In this document: one piece after another, positions 1-6,780 of the stretch
How positions within the stretch are numbered: the stretch's first letter is position 1
How the letters are laid out: each line of letters opens with the position of its first letter
Assembly: GCA_937124495.1 (NCBI GenBank)
Contig: CAKZKZ010000139.1
Coordinates: 1 to 7,663, forward strand
Length of the DNA stretch: 7,663 bases
Direction of reading: 5' to 3'
Origin: an uncultured Dokdonia sp.
GTDB taxonomy: Bacteria; Bacteroidota; Bacteroidia; Flavobacteriales; Flavobacteriaceae
Made by a program: the position numbers and the translations under genes
Notes under the pieces: model-generated
Database searches by the model: none
What the model was told of the DNA's origin: nothing
What the model saw: only the letters and a program-made list of their open reading frames with translations

Positions 1-1
1 A

Positions 2-1750
2 AAGAACTTATTCTTTGCTTTTAACTTTGGTAGTTATACATCTGAAGATCAATTCAATGATGATGGAGATTTAATCTCTTCTGGTCTTAATCAGTTCTTA
101 ACTGGACAAAATTCAGATGTATTCCAACATGGGTATTCTTTAGTAGGAGATGGTACGGTAGGTGATGAGTCTGCGGGATCTGCAGATTTCGGAACATTCC
201 AAGCAGGATTCTATGTACAAGATGAAGTTCAAGTTGCAGATAACTTTAAGTTAACAGCAGGTCTTCGTGTAGATCTTCCTTATTGGGAAGATGGAACAGC
301 AAATTCTGATTTTAATAATCGTACTATTCCTTTATTACAAGCAGAAGGAAAAGATTTACAAGGTGCTAGAGTAGGACCTAATGTAAATGTAAGTGCTCAT
401 ATTGCACCTCGTATCGGATTTAACTGGGATGTATTTGATAACAACACAACACAAGTACGTGGAGGTATTGGAGTATTTACTTCAAGATTACCTTTAGTAT
501 GGCCTGGAGGAACGTATAACAATAATGGTGTAACTGGAGGATTTAGTTTCCTTTTTGGAGAGCCTTTCCAATCAGATGTTAACCAACAAACTCAAGTTGT
601 TCCAGCTGGTTCAGGAGGAGTAGGTGGAAATATTGATCTTTTTGCTGAAAACTTCAAATTACCTCAAGTATCTAAATTTAATGTTGCTGTAGATCAACAA
701 TTACCAATATGGGGATTAGTTGCTACTGCAGATTTTACATATACTGATGTTTTAAATGATATTAAATATGAGAACTTAAACTTAAGAGGGCCTGCAGGAT
801 CTTATATAGGAGCAGATAATAGACCTTTCTATGATCGTCGTGATGAGATTGATGATACATATGGAAGAATTATCTTAGCATCAAACACGAATGAAGGATA
901 TGCTACAAACGCATCCCTTACTATAAGAAAGCCATTTGCAAATGGTTTCCAAGGACAAGTAACATACGCATACGGAGATTCTAGAAAAGTATTTGATGGT
1001 ACATCTTCTCAGAATAGTTCTCAATGGAGAAACATTCAAACTGTAAATGGTAAGAATTCTGATATTCCATTATCTCGTTCTGATTTTGCTTTAGGAAGTC
1101 GTATTTCTGCAAATGCCTCTTACGAGATTGCGTACGGAGGAGAATTTGGAGGAAAGACTACTATTGGTGTTTTCTATGAAGGAGCACAGTCAAGTCCTTA
1201 TAGCTTTACTTATAGAGAAGGGCGTGATCTTTTAAATGATGATTCTAGAGATAATGCATTAATATATGTTCCAGCAAACGCAAGTGAGATTAACTTCTCA
1301 GGAGATGCTACAGAGCAAGCACAACAGTGGGAGCGTCTTAACTTCTTTATTGAAAATGATGATTACTTAAAATCACGTAAAGGAGAGTATGCAGAACGTA
1401 ACGGATCTAGAGGACCTTGGAATCACGTTGTAGATTTAAAGTTCTTACAAGATATCTATTTCAAGTCTGGAGAGAAGAAGCACACATTACAATTATCTTT
1501 TGATATCTTCAACTTTACAAACTTGATTAATAAAGATTGGGGTGTTCGTAACTTTGTACGTAGTAATGTTCAACCATTACAAACGGTTTCTACTTCAGAT
1601 GATACACCAGTATTTAGTTTTGTAGATAGTGTTCTTGAGTACGATGCAGAAGGAAATCCAACGGGTCTTAATACAGAAGAAGTTGATGATTTCGGTCTTC
1701 AGTCTTCAAGATGGCAAGCACAAGTTGGAGTACGTTATATCTTTAACTAA
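2..1750 (+). CDS. Oar-like TonB-dependent receptor, C-terminal part (5' end outside window)
   Basis: This is the C-terminal 582 residues of a large outer-membrane beta-barrel protein. The frame is open from base 2 to the TAA at 1748-1750, and no ATG, GTG or TTG occurs in frame before 1523, so the true start lies upstream of the window. Family-like segments appear in the usual order (residues counted from base 2): a barrel strand around 70-92 with FYVQDEVQV and LTAGLR; APRIGFNWDV near 135; RGGIGVF near 154; RNGSRGPWNHVVDL near 466-480; FDIFNFTNLINKDWG near 500-514; and a final strand ending VRYIFN. These resemble the Oar subgroup of TonB-dependent receptors, which normally carry an N-terminal carboxypeptidase-regulatory-like domain and plug; both would be missing here. 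Such proteins sit in the outer membrane and are energised by TonB-ExbBD. The substrate cannot be read from the sequence. Frequent AAC, TTC and CGT codons suggest strong expression. Two hairpins follow directly, so it is probably the last gene of its transcript. Confidence 0.92.
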   Translation, partial: KNLFFAFNFGSYTSEDQFNDDGDLISSGLNQFLTGQNSDVFQHGYSLVGDGTVGDESAGSADFGTFQAGFYVQDEVQVADNFKLTAGLRVDLPYWEDGTANSDFNNRTIPLLQAEGKDLQGARVGPNVNVSAHIAPRIGFNWDVFDNNTTQVRGGIGVFTSRLPLVWPGGTYNNNGVTGGFSFLFGEPFQSDVNQQTQVVPAGSGGVGGNIDLFAENFKLPQVSKFNVAVDQQLPIWGLVATADFTYTDVLNDIKYENLNLRGPAGSYIGADNRPFYDRRDEIDDTYGRIILASNTNEGYATNASLTIRKPFANGFQGQVTYAYGDSRKVFDGTSSQNSSQWRNIQTVNGKNSDIPLSRSDFALGSRISANASYEIAYGGEFGGKTTIGVFYEGAQSSPYSFTYREGRDLLNDDSRDNALIYVPANASEINFSGDATEQAQQWERLNFFIENDDYLKSRKGEYAERNGSRGPWNHVVDLKFLQDIYFKSGEKKHTLQLSFDIFNFTNLINKDWGVRNFVRSNVQPLQTVSTSDDTPVFSFVDSVLEYDAEGNPTGLNTEEVDDFGLQSSRWQAQVGVRYIFN

Positions 1751-1766
1751 TCCATAGCTACTATAT

Positions 1767-1789
1767 ATTTTCACAGTAGTGAAAATTTT
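1767..1789 (+). terminator. First of two tandem hairpins after the Oar-like receptor
   Basis: An 8-bp stem (ATTTTCAC at 1767-1774 with GTGAAAAT at 1779-1786) closes an AGTA loop and is followed by a short T run to 1789. It begins 17 bases after the stop codon. The stem is AT-rich, so alone it would be a weak terminator. It may act as an accessory hairpin or 3'-end stabiliser for the receptor mRNA. Confidence 0.45.
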
Positions 1790-1821
1790 AAAACCGACAC
1801 TAGTAATAGTGTCGGTTTTTT
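1790..1821 (+). terminator. Strong intrinsic terminator of the Oar-like receptor transcript
   Basis: AAAACCGACACTA (1790-1802) pairs perfectly with TAGTGTCGGTTTT (1807-1819) around a GTAA tetraloop, giving a 13-bp stem with a GC-richer middle. The T run covers 1816-1821. The upstream A tract makes it able to work in both directions, but the annotated gene served is the receptor to its left. Confidence 0.88.
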
Positions 1822-1835
1822 GGTTTAAAATCCCC

Positions 1836-1843
1836 TATCTTTG
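1836..1843 (+). promoter_or_regulatory. Promoter-like -7 box TATCTTTG upstream of the small membrane protein gene
   Basis: TATCTTTG matches the Bacteroidota -7 consensus TAnnTTTG exactly and lies 15 bases after the receptor terminator, where a new transcript would be expected. No TTG lies at the usual -33 spacing; the nearest (1820-1822) leaves only 13 bases. If active, the transcript would carry a leader of roughly 190 bases that includes the whole 1855-2033 palindrome before the start at 2044. Confidence 0.4.
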
Positions 1844-1854
1844 AGTAGTTATTA

Positions 1855-2033
1855 TTTAAACCCGTATTACGCAATAGAAAATCTATTCCGTCTTGAATAT
1901 GCTGCAAAATATATCACTGCACTACGTTTTTGAGTTTAACCATAGCGGTGCTATGCTAAAACTCAGAAAATGTCATATTTTATTGCTTCTTCAAGACTCA
2001 TCACGAAGTTCTATTGCATAATCCAAGTTAAAC
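1855..2033. repeat. Long imperfect palindrome, REPIN/MITE-like repeat element
   Basis: Two halves are inverted copies of each other around a centre at 1947-1949. The matched arms nest in order. Outer arms are 1855-1879 and 2009-2033, including GCAATAGAA/TTCTATTGC. Next are GTCTTGAA (1890-1897) with TTCAAGAC (1990-1997), and AAAATAT (1906-1912) with ATATTTT (1975-1981). The central hairpin is TGAGTTTAACCATAGC (1931-1946) with GCTATGCTAAAACTCA (1950-1965), carrying two mismatches. The halves are about 92 and 84 bases long, with small insertions between matched blocks. It contains no plausible gene. The design resembles REP doublets moved by RAYT/IS200-type transposases, or a small MITE. No transposase gene and no clear target duplication are in the window, so the class is inference. 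Confidence 0.7.
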
Positions 2034-2043
2034 ACATACCATT

Positions 2044-2478
2044 ATGTATTCTACGATTCAATTTGTACACTCTATGTGGGCCTATCTATTGCTTGCAGTA
2101 TTGGTGGTTACAACAATTAATTCACTTGCTAAGTTCTTTGGGAAAAAGGAATATGGAGCAAAAGATATGCGTCTAGCACTTTTTACATTAATTACAATGC
2201 ACCTTCAATTTTTAATAGGATTGGTGTTGTTTTTTGTGTCTCCTAATGGACTTAATGCCATTACTACAAATGGTATGGGAGGATTGTCTAGCGCTGCTCG
2301 TAAACTTGCTGTAGAGCATCCTACATTAATGATTATTGCTGTTGTACTCGTTACAATAGGATATTCTAAACATAAGAAACAACGTTTGTCTACGCCTAAG
2401 TTTAAGAAACTAGCGATATTTTACACCCTTGCATTGATTGCTGTACTTGCTATGATTCCTTGGAATCAATGGTTTTAA
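2044..2478 (+). CDS. Small four-helix inner-membrane protein, function unknown
   Basis: The product has 144 residues with four predicted membrane helices at about 11-30, 46-66, 93-108 and 121-139. Basic segments lie between helices 1 and 2 (KFFGKKEYGAK) and between 3 and 4 (SKHKKQRLSTPKFKK), which by the positive-inside rule places those loops and not the 67-92 loop in the cytoplasm. Histidines at 9 (HSMW), 53 (MHLQ) and 92 (EHP) lie at or near helix ends. I recall similar short Flavobacteriaceae proteins being labelled 'cytochrome b' or, wrongly, a ribosomal protein. Haem binding is possible but unproven, and there is no CxxCH motif. ATG at 2044 is chosen because it opens directly into the first helix. 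No Shine-Dalgarno is visible, which is usual in this phylum. The gene is monocistronic: it has a terminator after it, a convergent neighbour, and a long palindrome ending 10 bases before its start. Confidence 0.85.
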   Translation: MYSTIQFVHSMWAYLLLAVLVVTTINSLAKFFGKKEYGAKDMRLALFTLITMHLQFLIGLVLFFVSPNGLNAITTNGMGGLSSAARKLAVEHPTLMIIAVVLVTIGYSKHKKQRLSTPKFKKLAIFYTLALIAVLAMIPWNQWF

Positions 2479-2493
2479 ATGTGTAAAAAAAAC

Positions 2494-2535
2494 ACAAAAA
2501 AAGGGAAGATGTTTTTACGTTTTCCCTTTTTTTGT
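2494..2535. terminator. Bidirectional intrinsic terminator between convergent genes
   Basis: A near-perfect 19-bp stem pairs 2494-2512 with 2517-2535 around a TTTT loop, with two G-T wobbles (2510/2519 and 2508/2521). Its arms carry seven A before GGGAA on the left and TTCCC then seven T on the right, so each strand ends in a T run. It sits 15 bases after the stop of the membrane protein gene and 64 bases from the stop of the reverse-strand nuclease gene, and fits termination of both. Confidence 0.88.
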
Positions 2536-2574
2536 TTTTGGTGAGTACACTACTTCGGCAAACTCAACATACCA

Positions 2575-2587
2575 TTTCGCGAAAGCG
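2575..2587 (+). repeat. TTTCGCGAAAGCG repeat, copy 1
   Basis: This intergenic copy contains the perfect 10-bp palindrome TTTCGCGAAA (2575-2584) followed by GCG. It lies 12 bases beyond the stop codon of the EEP-family gene. An identical 13-mer occurs on the other strand at 3599-3611. It is too short for a terminator and has no T run, so it may be a genome-wide palindromic word or a protein-binding site. Confidence 0.6.
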
Positions 2588-2599
2588 TGTATAAGATAT

Positions 2600-3658
2600 T
2601 TAGTTTTCTAAAACCTCTTTGATAAGTATAATATACACTGGAAAATGATCACTATATCCTCCCGTATAACCACCATTAGCAAAGCTGCGATATGGATATC
2701 CTTTATAACGACCCTTAGGGGTACTTAGGTAGTTTTCGTTATAAATACCGGCCTTAAAGTATCTATAGGAGCTATACTCTTTACGAAGTAAGGGTTCTGT
2801 AATTAAGATTTGATCAAAAAGGTTCCAATTATCTCTATAGGCTAGTGTTCCTAATCCCTTTTTAAACATAGATTCCATAGGGTTGTAGATCATCTTCTCT
2901 TTTACTTTGTCTTTATTGCCTTGTGCTTTTAATACTTTTTTTACACTTGGACTTGTAGGGTCATCATTAAGGTCTCCCATGGTAATGATCTTTGCATAGG
3001 GATCATTACTTTGCAAACTGTCTATGATTTTTTTGTTAAGGGTAGCAGCAGCCATACGTTTTTTACGACTACGGGCTTCTCCACCAGAACGGGAAGGCCA
3101 GTGGTTGACAATGATGTGAATCATGTCACCATCTAACAATCCAGAAACAAGGAGTTGATCACGGGTGTACTTGCGTTTTTTAGCATCTTCATTCGTGTAA
3201 ATAATAAGTTCGTGTTTACTTATATTTATAGGTGTAAATAATGCTTTTTGATACATAAGAGCGACATCAATTCCTCTTCTGTCTGGAGAGTCAAAATGTG
3301 CAATCCCATACTCTTTATGGAGTAATTGTGGATCATTAGCAAGGTCTTCTACTGTTTTCCTATTTTCTATTTCGGCTAGACCAATAATAACCGGAGTGTT
3401 TTTTGTGATATCCTGCCCTATCTCTGAAATAACACGCGCCATTTTCTGAACCTTATCTGCATAGATAGCATCTGTCCAATGGTCTTTTCCATCAGGAGTG
3501 CGGTCATCATCAAATGTAATAGGATCATTTTCTGTATCAAAGAGGTTTTCTACATTATAAAATGCGATGGTGTGTGGCTTGTATGTTTTTTGATCTTGCG
3601 CTTTCGCGAAAGCAAAAAATAAAAGGAGAACGAAAAATAAAGACCTTCTTAAATACAT
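2600..3658 (-). CDS. Secreted endonuclease/exonuclease/phosphatase (EEP) family enzyme
   Basis: The product has 352 residues: a signal peptide (about 1-20, cleavage likely after AKA before Q21), then a complete EEP fold like that of DNase I. Visible active-site motifs are FYNVENLFD with N35, GLAEIENR with metal-binding E96, RRGIDVALMY at 127-136, IIVNHWPSRSGG with H186, GDLNDDP with D229 and N231, NLFDQI with D282, and YSDHFP with the closing D337-H338 pair. All expected catalytic positions are present, so it should be an active Mg-dependent phosphoesterase. The family includes nucleases and sugar or lipid phosphatases, and the exact substrate is not decided by sequence. Without a lipobox it is probably periplasmic or exported. 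ATG at 3658 gives the proper n-region and hydrophobic core. It is transcribed divergently from a TonB-dependent receptor and lipoprotein, suggesting that it processes their substrate. A GCTTTCGCGAAAGC palindrome is embedded in the signal-peptide codons. Confidence 0.93.
   Translation of the reverse strand: MYLRRSLFFVLLLFFAFAKAQDQKTYKPHTIAFYNVENLFDTENDPITFDDDRTPDGKDHWTDAIYADKVQKMARVISEIGQDITKNTPVIIGLAEIENRKTVEDLANDPQLLHKEYGIAHFDSPDRRGIDVALMYQKALFTPINISKHELIIYTNEDAKKRKYTRDQLLVSGLLDGDMIHIIVNHWPSRSGGEARSRKKRMAAATLNKKIIDSLQSNDPYAKIITMGDLNDDPTSPSVKKVLKAQGNKDKVKEKMIYNPMESMFKKGLGTLAYRDNWNLFDQILITEPLLRKEYSSYRYFKAGIYNENYLSTPKGRYKGYPYRSFANGGYTGGYSDHFPVYIILIKEVLEN
3599..3613 (-). repeat. TTTCGCGAAAGCG repeat, copy 2, inside the signal-peptide codons
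   Basis: The reverse strand reads TTTCGCGAAAGCG at 3611-3599, and 3600-3613 forms the perfect 14-bp palindrome GCTTTCGCGAAAGC. It encodes A16-F-A-K-A20 at the signal-peptide cleavage site of the EEP enzyme. Together with the copy at 2575-2587 it brackets the gene in inverted orientation. Confidence 0.6.
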
Positions 3659-3785
3659 TAGAATAGGTTGGTTTTTTTAAGAAAATTAGAATTTCTCAAG
3701 CTAAAGGTAATGAATCCATTGAAAATGAGTACATTTGGGTGTAATGTAAAAATCTTATGCGGGATTTATGATTAAGTAAACCCTC
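3659..3785. promoter_or_regulatory. Divergent intergenic region between the EEP gene and the receptor gene
   Basis: These 127 bases must hold the start signals for both the reverse-strand enzyme gene and the forward receptor-lipoprotein genes, unless the promoters lie inside coding sequence. A forward TACATTTG (3730-3737) is listed separately. On the reverse strand TACCTTTA (3709-3702) matches seven of eight positions of TAnnTTTG and would give a leader of about 40 bases, but no -33 TTG is visible for it. I see no clear operator palindrome or Shine-Dalgarno sequence. Confidence 0.5.
3730..3737 (+). promoter_or_regulatory. Promoter-like -7 box TACATTTG for the receptor gene
   Basis: TACATTTG matches the Bacteroidota TAnnTTTG -7 consensus exactly and would give a leader of about 40-45 bases to the ATG at 3786. 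A -33 TTG at normal spacing is not seen, so an activator or an alternative sigma factor may be needed, or the match is chance. Confidence 0.4.
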
Positions 3786-6650
3786 ATGAAGTACGTTATT
3801 CTTAAATTTTTGCTGGCTTTGCCCATGCTATCTGTGATTGCTCAAACGTCTGTAAAAGGAACAGTAATTGACAGAATTACCTCAAATAACTTATCAGATG
3901 TACATGTTCTATTAGAAGGAACAAATCTAGCTACACAAACAGATGTGGTTGGTGCATTTATTTTACATCAAGATGTGTCTATAGGAGATCAAATTCTTAG
4001 TATCTCAAAAGAAGGATATATTACTCGACGCTTTCCTAGTGTTATCTATGAAGGAAAAGTACTAGATCTAGGAGAAGTAACTCTTGATGTAGATGTTGCG
4101 CAAGAGCAAGAATTAAATGGCCTTATTTCTTTGTCTGATAATGATCTCAATGGAGAAGATGATGATATAAGGGGGTTTACTATTTCTGGATTGCTCTCTG
4201 CCGGAAGAGATACTTTTTTAAGCGCTGCCGCTTTTGATTGGAGTGCTACATTTTTTAGGCCTAGAGGACTTGATAATGCCAATGGTAAATTACTTATCAA
4301 TGGTATGGAGATGAACAAGCAATTTAATGGACGTCCACAATGGGGAAATTGGGGCGGGCTTAATGATGTACAACGTAATCGTGAGTTTACAGCAGGACTT
4401 TCTGCAAATGAATATTCTTTTGGAGGTTTGGCTGGTGCTACAAATATTATAATGAGAGCATCCCAATATCGTAAAGGAGGTCGTGTTTCTTATGCAACCG
4501 CAAATCGATCGTATGAAGGTCGTGTGATGGGTAGTTACAGTTCAGGACTTCGTGTAAGCGGGTGGGCGTTTACATTTCTTATTTCTAGACGTTTTGGGAA
4601 TGAAGGATATATAGAAGGGTCTTTGTATGATGCAAATTCGGTTTTTGCATCTGTAGAAAAGAAATTTAATGATAATCACAGTCTTAATTTTACATCTATA
4701 TACACACCTAATAGAAGAGGTCGTGGTACAGCATTGACACAAGAAATTTTTGACCTTAAAGGAAGACAATACAATCCTTTTTGGGGGTTACAGGACGGTG
4801 AAATACGTAACACGCGTATTAGAGAAATAGAAGAGCCTATTTTGATGTTAAATCATACGTGGGATGTTTCTGAAAAGACAACGATTCATACAAACATTGG
4901 CTATCAAACTGGAACGATAAAAAATAGCCGAATAGATAATAACGGGACAACACTTGTGGAGTCTAATGGGCAGCAATTCTTTGCCGGGGGAGCACGTAAT
5001 CCTTCGCCTGATTATTATCAATTACTACCCAGTTTCTTTTTGCAAGATGAAAATCCAAGTGCTATTGACTTTCAAAATGCCTTTCTAGCACAAGAAGAGC
5101 TTGTAAACAATGGACAATTTGATTGGAATCTATTGTATGAAGGTAATGCTACTTTAAGAGCGCAAGGTAAAAATGCGTTGTATATTCTTCAAAATGATGT
5201 TATAGAAGACAATCAGTTACAGGCAAATGTCATTGTACATAGTCCCATTACAGATCATATCACGTTTAATGGAAATGTGAGTTACCGTACGTTAAGTAGT
5301 GAGAATTATGCAGAAGTTGAAGATTTACTTGGAGCTACTGGGTATCTAGATGTAGATAACTTTACCGAAGCGGCATCTGAAGATGCATCTGGTATCATCT
5401 CTACAGATAATGCACAAAGTGATGTACGTAACCCTAATAGAATTGTAGGAGAGGGGGATCGTTACAAGTATAATTATGAGATACATGCAGATGTTGTATC
5501 TGGTTTCGCGCAAGCGCAATTTAAGTACAATAAAGTTGATTTTTATATTGGAGGTACTGTGACGCAAACGACTTATCAACGTAACGGGTTATTTGAAAAT
5601 GGAAACTTTCAAAACAAAGAAGGAGCGATTGGCTCTTTTGGTGCTAGTGAAACGTTAAGTTTTTTTGCAGGAGGATTCAAAGGAGGATGTACGTATAAAA
5701 TTACAGGGCGTCATATACTAGGTGTTAATGGGGGATATTATGCCAATGCCCCTACGATACGTAATTCTTTTGTAAATGCACGTCAAAATAATGAAGTAGT
5801 AGAAGGAGTAGAGCCTGAACAAACACAATCTGTAGATGTAAGCTATATGTACAGATCGCCTATCGTAAAAGGTAGATTGACGGGCTATTATACAGGGTTT
5901 GAAAAAGGAACTGATATAGGATTTTACTTTACAGAAGATCTAGGAGGTTTAGGAAATGATGGTAATGCTTTTGTACAGGAAGTAGTCACAAATATAGGAA
6001 GGCGTAATATGGGTGTAGAGCTTGGTATTGAAGCGCAAGTATTACCTACACTTAAATTAAAGGCAGCTGCTAGTGTTGGACAGTATACATATACAAATAA
6101 TCCTAGTTTGTATTTGCGAAGTGATGATTTTGAAGGAGCATTACGCTTTGGAGACGGAACCACCCTCTTAGAAGGTGTACACGTCGCTGGAGGCCCTGAA
6201 AGAGCTTTTCAATTAGGTTTTGAATACAGAGATCCTAGTTTCTGGAATATTGGAGTAACCACCAACTATTTTTCGAATGCTTATATCGATGTAAGTAATT
6301 TAACGCGTTCTACAAATTTTATAACGGACAGTGATGGATTGCCTATAAATGATTTTGATGCAGGAATTGCTAGAGAATTATTAAAGCAACAAGAGTTTGA
6401 TGATTATTTCTTAGTCAATATTACAGGAGGGAAATCATGGAGGGTGGGAGGTTATTTTTTAGGCTTTTTTGCAACGATAAATAATGTATTGGATCAACAG
6501 TATGTTACAGGAGGTTTTGAACAATCCCGTAATGGCACTTATAGAAATGTACGCGATGATCAAGCAAGAGAAAATGGAGCTGTATTTGGACCCAGGTTTT
6601 TCTTTGGAAACGGAACTACATACTATGCCAACTTTTACATTCGCTTTTAA
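3786..6650 (+). CDS. TonB-dependent receptor with carboxypeptidase-regulatory-like domain
   Basis: The product is 954 residues and appears complete. A signal peptide ends near A19-Q20, and TSVKGTVID (21-29) opens a carboxypeptidase-regulatory-like beta-sandwich running to about 103. An acidic linker (SLSDNDLNGEDDD, 115-127) leads into a divergent plug (about 128-227). The plug holds GLLSAGRDTFLSAAAF (135-150), FFRPRGLDNANGKLLINGMEMN (156-177), WGNWGGLNDVQRN (186-198) and SFGGLAGATNIIMRAS (211-226). The rest is a 22-strand-type barrel ending in FYIRF, with the terminal aromatic residue used as an outer-membrane assembly signal. This plug pattern marks a Bacteroidota receptor subfamily distinct from SusC: the usual VVVTGYG-like plug opening is not seen. 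It should import a bound substrate using TonB-ExbBD. The following gene encodes a surface-type lipoprotein and the divergent gene a secreted EEP enzyme, so the three probably share a substrate. ATG at 3786 is set by the signal peptide. The substrate is unknown. Confidence 0.93.
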   Translation: MKYVILKFLLALPMLSVIAQTSVKGTVIDRITSNNLSDVHVLLEGTNLATQTDVVGAFILHQDVSIGDQILSISKEGYITRRFPSVIYEGKVLDLGEVTLDVDVAQEQELNGLISLSDNDLNGEDDDIRGFTISGLLSAGRDTFLSAAAFDWSATFFRPRGLDNANGKLLINGMEMNKQFNGRPQWGNWGGLNDVQRNREFTAGLSANEYSFGGLAGATNIIMRASQYRKGGRVSYATANRSYEGRVMGSYSSGLRVSGWAFTFLISRRFGNEGYIEGSLYDANSVFASVEKKFNDNHSLNFTSIYTPNRRGRGTALTQEIFDLKGRQYNPFWGLQDGEIRNTRIREIEEPILMLNHTWDVSEKTTIHTNIGYQTGTIKNSRIDNNGTTLVESNGQQFFAGGARNPSPDYYQLLPSFFLQDENPSAIDFQNAFLAQEELVNNGQFDWNLLYEGNATLRAQGKNALYILQNDVIEDNQLQANVIVHSPITDHITFNGNVSYRTLSSENYAEVEDLLGATGYLDVDNFTEAASEDASGIISTDNAQSDVRNPNRIVGEGDRYKYNYEIHADVVSGFAQAQFKYNKVDFYIGGTVTQTTYQRNGLFENGNFQNKEGAIGSFGASETLSFFAGGFKGGCTYKITGRHILGVNGGYYANAPTIRNSFVNARQNNEVVEGVEPEQTQSVDVSYMYRSPIVKGRLTGYYTGFEKGTDIGFYFTEDLGGLGNDGNAFVQEVVTNIGRRNMGVELGIEAQVLPTLKLKAAASVGQYTYTNNPSLYLRSDDFEGALRFGDGTTLLEGVHVAGGPERAFQLGFEYRDPSFWNIGVTTNYFSNAYIDVSNLTRSTNFITDSDGLPINDFDAGIARELLKQQEFDDYFLVNITGGKSWRVGGYFLGFFATINNVLDQQYVTGGFEQSRNGTYRNVRDDQARENGAVFGPRFFFGNGTTYYANFYIRF
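5504..5516 (+). repeat. Diverged copy of the TTTCGCGAAAGCG word inside the receptor gene
   Basis: TTTCGCGCAAGCG differs at one of 13 positions from the two exact copies at 2575-2587 and 3599-3611. It encodes part of SGFAQAQF, so coding constraint alone may explain it. Confidence 0.3.
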
Positions 6651-6780
6651 TTACGGTGCGATAGCCAAGAATTTAATTCTGCTAGGCTTGCTTTGAAATG
6701 GGAATGATAATGTCCTATTGATACCTAGATATGCTTGCCCCGAAGTCGTTCATTTAAAAACATCAAGAAATTATACAATT
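6651..6780 (+). other. Spacer between the receptor and lipoprotein genes with a weak hairpin
   Basis: These 130 bases hold no gene. An imperfect hairpin at 6663-6688 combines AGCC/GGCT outer arms with AGAAT/ATTCT inner arms, but no T run follows, so it is not a convincing terminator and could be a processing or attenuation site. TATGCTTG at 6730-6737 matches seven of eight positions of TAnnTTTG without a proper -33 element. Cotranscription of receptor and lipoprotein is more likely than not, probably with a changed transcript ratio. Confidence 0.35.

Noticed and set aside
1523..1750. 75-residue ORF starting at a TTG
   Set aside because: It is only the tail of the Oar-like receptor frame, which is open back to base 2. 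The TTG is an internal leucine within a conserved barrel strand.
1843..2043. Possible MITE target-site duplication flanking the palindrome
   Set aside because: Sequences outside 1855 and 2033 (TTATTA and ACATAC regions) share no convincing direct repeat, so no insertion footprint is claimed.
1970..2176. 68-residue forward ORF
   Set aside because: It begins inside the palindrome and overlaps the better-supported membrane protein gene out of frame. Its composition has no recognisable domain.
4220..4233. AAGCG-CTGC-CGCTT inverted repeat in the receptor gene
   Set aside because: It is a five-base stem within well-conserved codons with no T run, consistent with chance.
4046..4318. Reverse-strand 90-residue ORF inside the receptor gene
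   Set aside because: It is antisense to the conserved receptor coding sequence and has low-complexity, serine-rich content typical of a shadow frame.
4542..6163. Reverse-strand ORFs at 4542-4769, 5346-5579 and 5924-6163
   Set aside because: All are antisense to the receptor barrel, with no domains and no start signals. The receptor frame explains the sequence.
6484..6696. Forward 70-residue ORF overlapping the receptor 3' end
   Set aside because: It is out of frame with the receptor, whose C-terminal strand ending FYIRF is clearly the real product. No family features are seen.
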